Positions 60,901 through 64,000 of a DNA stretch of 64,000 nt are shown piece by piece (position 1 is the stretch's first letter; each line of letters starts with the position of its first letter). Source of the DNA: Onchidella celtica (lineage: Eukaryota > Mollusca > Gastropoda > Systellommatophora > Onchidiidae). The translations under genes and the position numbers were made by a program. The stretch is taken from assembly GCA_963931925.1 (NCBI GenBank), contig OZ007571.1, positions 10,546,444-10,610,443 of the forward strand. The letters run 5' to 3'. The notes under the pieces were generated by a model. It searched no databases. It saw nothing but the letters and a program-made list of their open reading frames with translations, and was not told the DNA's origin.

Positions 60901-62482
60901 GTGGAAGAGAAAATGTGCAGGACCTGAGAACATCCTCAACATGATAGGAGATGACAGGGAAAGGCGAGATGTAAGAAAAGCACGAGGGAATCACGAAACG
61001 CTGAAAGATGAAAATGAAAGATGAGAGAGGTTGGGAGTCAAATGCACAAAATGCAGTAATCGTTTCAGTTTGTTAATGAATGTCTAGCACATATGCGGTG
61101 CTTTCTGCAGAGATCCTGTGCTTTTTACACTCTCTTTCATCGGTCCTGTAATCGGAATAGCTGCATGAAGGAAAACAAATTGGTCAAAGAATGTATATAT
61201 ATGTGGCTACATATGTCAAGCACGTGTGTAAAAGTATGTCTTTGGGTGGAATAACGAAGCGATACATTCCTGATGACTGGACGGTCACAAGATACTACAT
61301 CAATTTAAGAACGGCCGGGCTTCTGAAGGATGGCGCTTCACATCCAAAGAGGGTAAGGGAATATAAGAACATAACGAGCAAGCTGGTGGGTGGTTAATTA
61401 ATGCCCAACTAAACAAAGGACAATAACAAGTGAATCGCTTCAGACTGCAAAACTGCAGGTTTCCGGAACAAACTGAGCAGGTTTAGGTCCCCCATTAAAA
61501 TAAAAATTTGAACAGGAAAATGCTAATTTTCAATCTCTGTTTCAACTGATTAAGATCTGAACTGCCACTTGACTTTCGTCCCCTCTGAAGTACGACTGTC
61601 AAAAGCCTCTCATAATTTGTCCCGAATTTTGTCTTGGTTAGTGCGAAACAGAACCAGTTAGAGTTCTGGGTATCGAATAATCTAAACAACTCCGCCGTTC
61701 CCTCGTCCCTGGTAATCTCCGTCTGCTCGGACAACAATGATACTATGAATAATGTCCTCAAGATGTTTTAGCTCCCCTTTAAACGGGACACTTTCAAAAT
61801 AATGGGGGGGGGGGTGTGTGTGTGTGTGAAGGAGATGGGAACTCTTTCCGGCGATGACCGGTGCAAGCGGGTGCACAACGGCGGGATGTCTCCCCCCCCC
61901 CCCCCCCCCCCAGTTTTGTGTAATCGTTTGATATTTGACGTAGAAGATGCGGAGAAGGGGTGGAGCTGGGTTGAGCTTGATGAATACGGGGCAATATTCC
62001 TGACCAAAATATCGATTTTATCTCATTAAGGATGACTCCTACACCGCATTCATCATACGGGTTACCGTGTCCAAATTCCAGCCTTTTTCCCTCCCTGAAA
62101 TACCGAAATCAAATCAAAACGGTATAATAATAGTCTAAAGGCCCATCCTAATCATGACGGTGAAGATTCAGCAACCGAATAATGTAATGTCCTTAGGCAT
62201 AGCGATTACACCCATAATCATAAGGATTCACCATTGAAGAGACATGCGGAAAGATGTGCAGAGCCATGTACATAGTGATTCTGTGTTGACTCCATACATT
62301 GCATTGTCTATGATTATCAAAAGTACAATATTATCATGTACACTGAAAGTTGATGTAACTTAAATGGGTATTATGGAATTCCTTAAACACAAAAAGTGAG
62401 ATGCCGAGAGGTAAAGAAATATTAGAGTTAAATCATGCACTACTAGATAATGCCGTTTGCTTAGTGGGGAGTGATGAGAGTG

Positions 62483-62510
62483 GGAGAGAGACAGAGAGAG
62501 AGCGAGAGAC

Positions 62511-62571
<61 letters not shown>

Positions 62572-62708
62572 CACCGAGAGAAAGAGAAAGAGAGTGAGGG
62601 GACTCTAGACATGGAGAGTGGCAGACTAGAGACACAGAGAGAAAGAGTGAGTGAGGAGGAAATCCAGACTGGCCGGGGCGAGAGACACAGAGAGGGAGGG
62701 AGGGGGGG

Positions 62709-62745
<37 letters not shown>
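62483..62745. repeat. Two GA microsatellites with purine-rich spacer
   Basis: GA/CAGA tract at 62,483-62,600 and GA tract at 62,700-62,743, separated by purine-rich DNA. A long G run lies at about 62,850. The resulting Arg-Glu and Ser-Leu frames are artefacts. Confidence 0.92.
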
Positions 62746-62749
<4 letters not shown>

Positions 62750-63056
62750 TTGTGTCGTCACATCTTATGACTGCTGATATTATGGAATGGAAAGAATACG
62801 ATGGGGTCAGAGTTCGGCGGAGCGGGGATCTGTAAAGGAATAATTGAGGACGGGGGGGGGGGGGGGGGAGAAAGAGAAGGGAGCACCACACTAATAACAA
62901 GGCAGCGCGGCTTGAGCGGCCAGTGGCCTCAGATAGAGTAGCAGAAATCACGCAGCCCATTCTTCTGGACTAATGGATATCATATTTACAAGTCAGTCGG
63001 AACTCTGAATCTCAAACAATTGTTTATATAGGACATTTTGAGTTTGTGTAGAAATC

Positions 63057-63242
63057 ATGCACGTTTCATATAAACGTAAAATATTCCTCATCATTACTGC
63101 CCTTTTCTTACTTATTGTCCTTCTCATCAAATCCACACACCAATCGCTCCTCCATGCCCAACCCACCCGGCCCCATCGCCGAATTATACTGCCTCTTAAA
63201 TGTGTATGTTACTGTTCCGTCCGTTCATGTACAGGCAAGTGA
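63057..63242 (+). CDS. Candidate first exon of a type II membrane protein (doubtful)
   Basis: The 61-codon frame begins MHVSYKRK, a basic cytoplasmic head. A hydrophobic stretch IFLIITALFLLIVLLI (about residues 9-24) and a polar stem follow. This is the layout of Golgi glycosyl- and sulfotransferase signal anchors. The ATG has A at -3 and an in-frame stop closely upstream. The 3' end contains ACAG|GCAAGT, a possible GC-type donor. No catalytic domain or downstream exon is visible, so function is unknown and chance is a serious alternative. Confidence 0.2.
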   Translation: MHVSYKRKIFLIITALFLLIVLLIKSTHQSLLHAQPTRPHRRIILPLKCVCYCSVRSCTGK

Positions 63243-64000
63243 ATATAATGTGCGTGCGCTTGTGTAAGTGAGTGTAAGCGAGCTGGAATATGCTTGTGTT
63301 CAAAAAGATGAATATGACGCTGGGCGAATTAAACCACGGTGATCCAGAGTATTAAAGGATAAATAAAATACTTTGCTGCATGTCACCGTGCCAGAGCAAA
63401 AGGGCACAGACAATACTGGGAAGACACAGAGATGGTGAAAAATGTTCGCGTCCAGCACGGCACGACAAGACCTTCAGTCCCAAGCAAGACAAAACCTCTA
63501 TTTTTGCCACAGACAAGTGACATCCATCTCCACACAATACACTAATTACAGCTACTTCACTTACTGAGACTGACCACGTTCGACCGCTCTGTTCCTGTCT
63601 GTACTACAAAAGTTATCTATTGCAAATGAAATGGAATCTAATAATGTAGTTATTCTGAGTGTTAAGTTTTCGAGGAGGCCAAGGAAAAACAACGTCAAGT
63701 CTAAAACTATGCTAGTTCTCATCACAGACATAACGTATAACTTGTCCGTCATTCTTTTAAGCAAAAAGTGTAATTTTGCACAAGAAAGAAAAAACAAAAT
63801 ACAGAATACATTAACTTAAAGAAACGAAGGGAAACTATTGCATTTAACAACTGCGATTGCTGCAAGCTGATACCAAGTATGGGAGATTTCTGGCCATGTT
63901 TCACCTACCGCTGGCTTCTATTTTTTTATTATTTTTTCTAAAGTCATTAAATCATCATTTAATACATTTGCATTCCTTTGCCCTGAGCTCAATATTCGGG

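Larger units (their letters stand above)
57927..64000. other. Upstream region or 5'-UTR intron of Lar
   Basis: No promoter, CpG island or 5'-UTR exon could be defined by eye. It holds microsatellites, poly-G/C tracts (58,441; 60,486; 60,808; 61,804; 61,891; 62,850), a short direct repeat of CAACGTCCTGG (58,750-58,820) and the doubtful ORF at 63,057. Confidence 0.45.

Overview
The window is eukaryotic, AT-rich, intron-rich nuclear DNA with one 200-base assembly gap. It most likely comes from a mollusc, and a gastropod would fit. The reasons are very long phase-1 introns, tRNA-derived SINEs, an APE-type LINE, a Helitron with typical ends, and very many G/C homopolymer and GA/GT microsatellite tracts. 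The taxon is inferred from overall character, not from a diagnostic gene.

The one host gene I can support lies on the minus strand and runs right to left from about 57.93 kb to 23.86 kb, continuing past the left edge. It is the 5' part of a LAR-type receptor protein tyrosine phosphatase (Lar; PTPRF/PTPRD/PTPRS family). Visible parts are a signal-peptide exon (57,786-57,864), an Ig1 exon (47,927-48,238) and two exons that together make Ig2 (27,566-27,742 and 23,856-23,966). All junctions are phase 1, and splicing them gives one uninterrupted frame. Between the signal and Ig1 exons I found an unlisted 66-nt candidate cassette exon (49,133-49,198). It has a strong donor, a plausible acceptor, an open frame and the same 1-1 phase. 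The intron inside Ig2 appears to sit where the vertebrate genes carry the meA micro-exon. No Ig3, FnIII, transmembrane or phosphatase exon was found, so these should lie left of the window.

Region 1-12.4 kb has no recognisable gene. It holds a 27-bp minisatellite with a four-unit higher-order structure, hairpins, SINE fragments and microsatellites. Region 12.4-17.7 kb is a nested transposon block. A non-autonomous Helitron (12,683-17,726, 5' TC end, 3' hairpin plus CTAG) is split by a full-length minus-strand LINE (13,181-17,471) with a 12-bp target-site duplication. The LINE endonuclease/reverse-transcriptase ORF has one internal amber stop. Region 17.7-23.8 kb is gene-poor and includes the gap at 22,831-23,030.

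The Lar introns carry at least two foldback MITE-like elements (30,849-31,044; about 32,783-33,041), a tRNA-derived SINE (45,764-46,027), a candidate DNA-transposon tail (43,910-44,170), a 62-bp minisatellite (53,517-53,879) and two copies of a dispersed repeat (35.9 and 57.5 kb). Region 57.9-64 kb is upstream or 5'-UTR intron sequence. Its only candidate coding piece is a short ORF resembling a type II signal anchor at 63,057.
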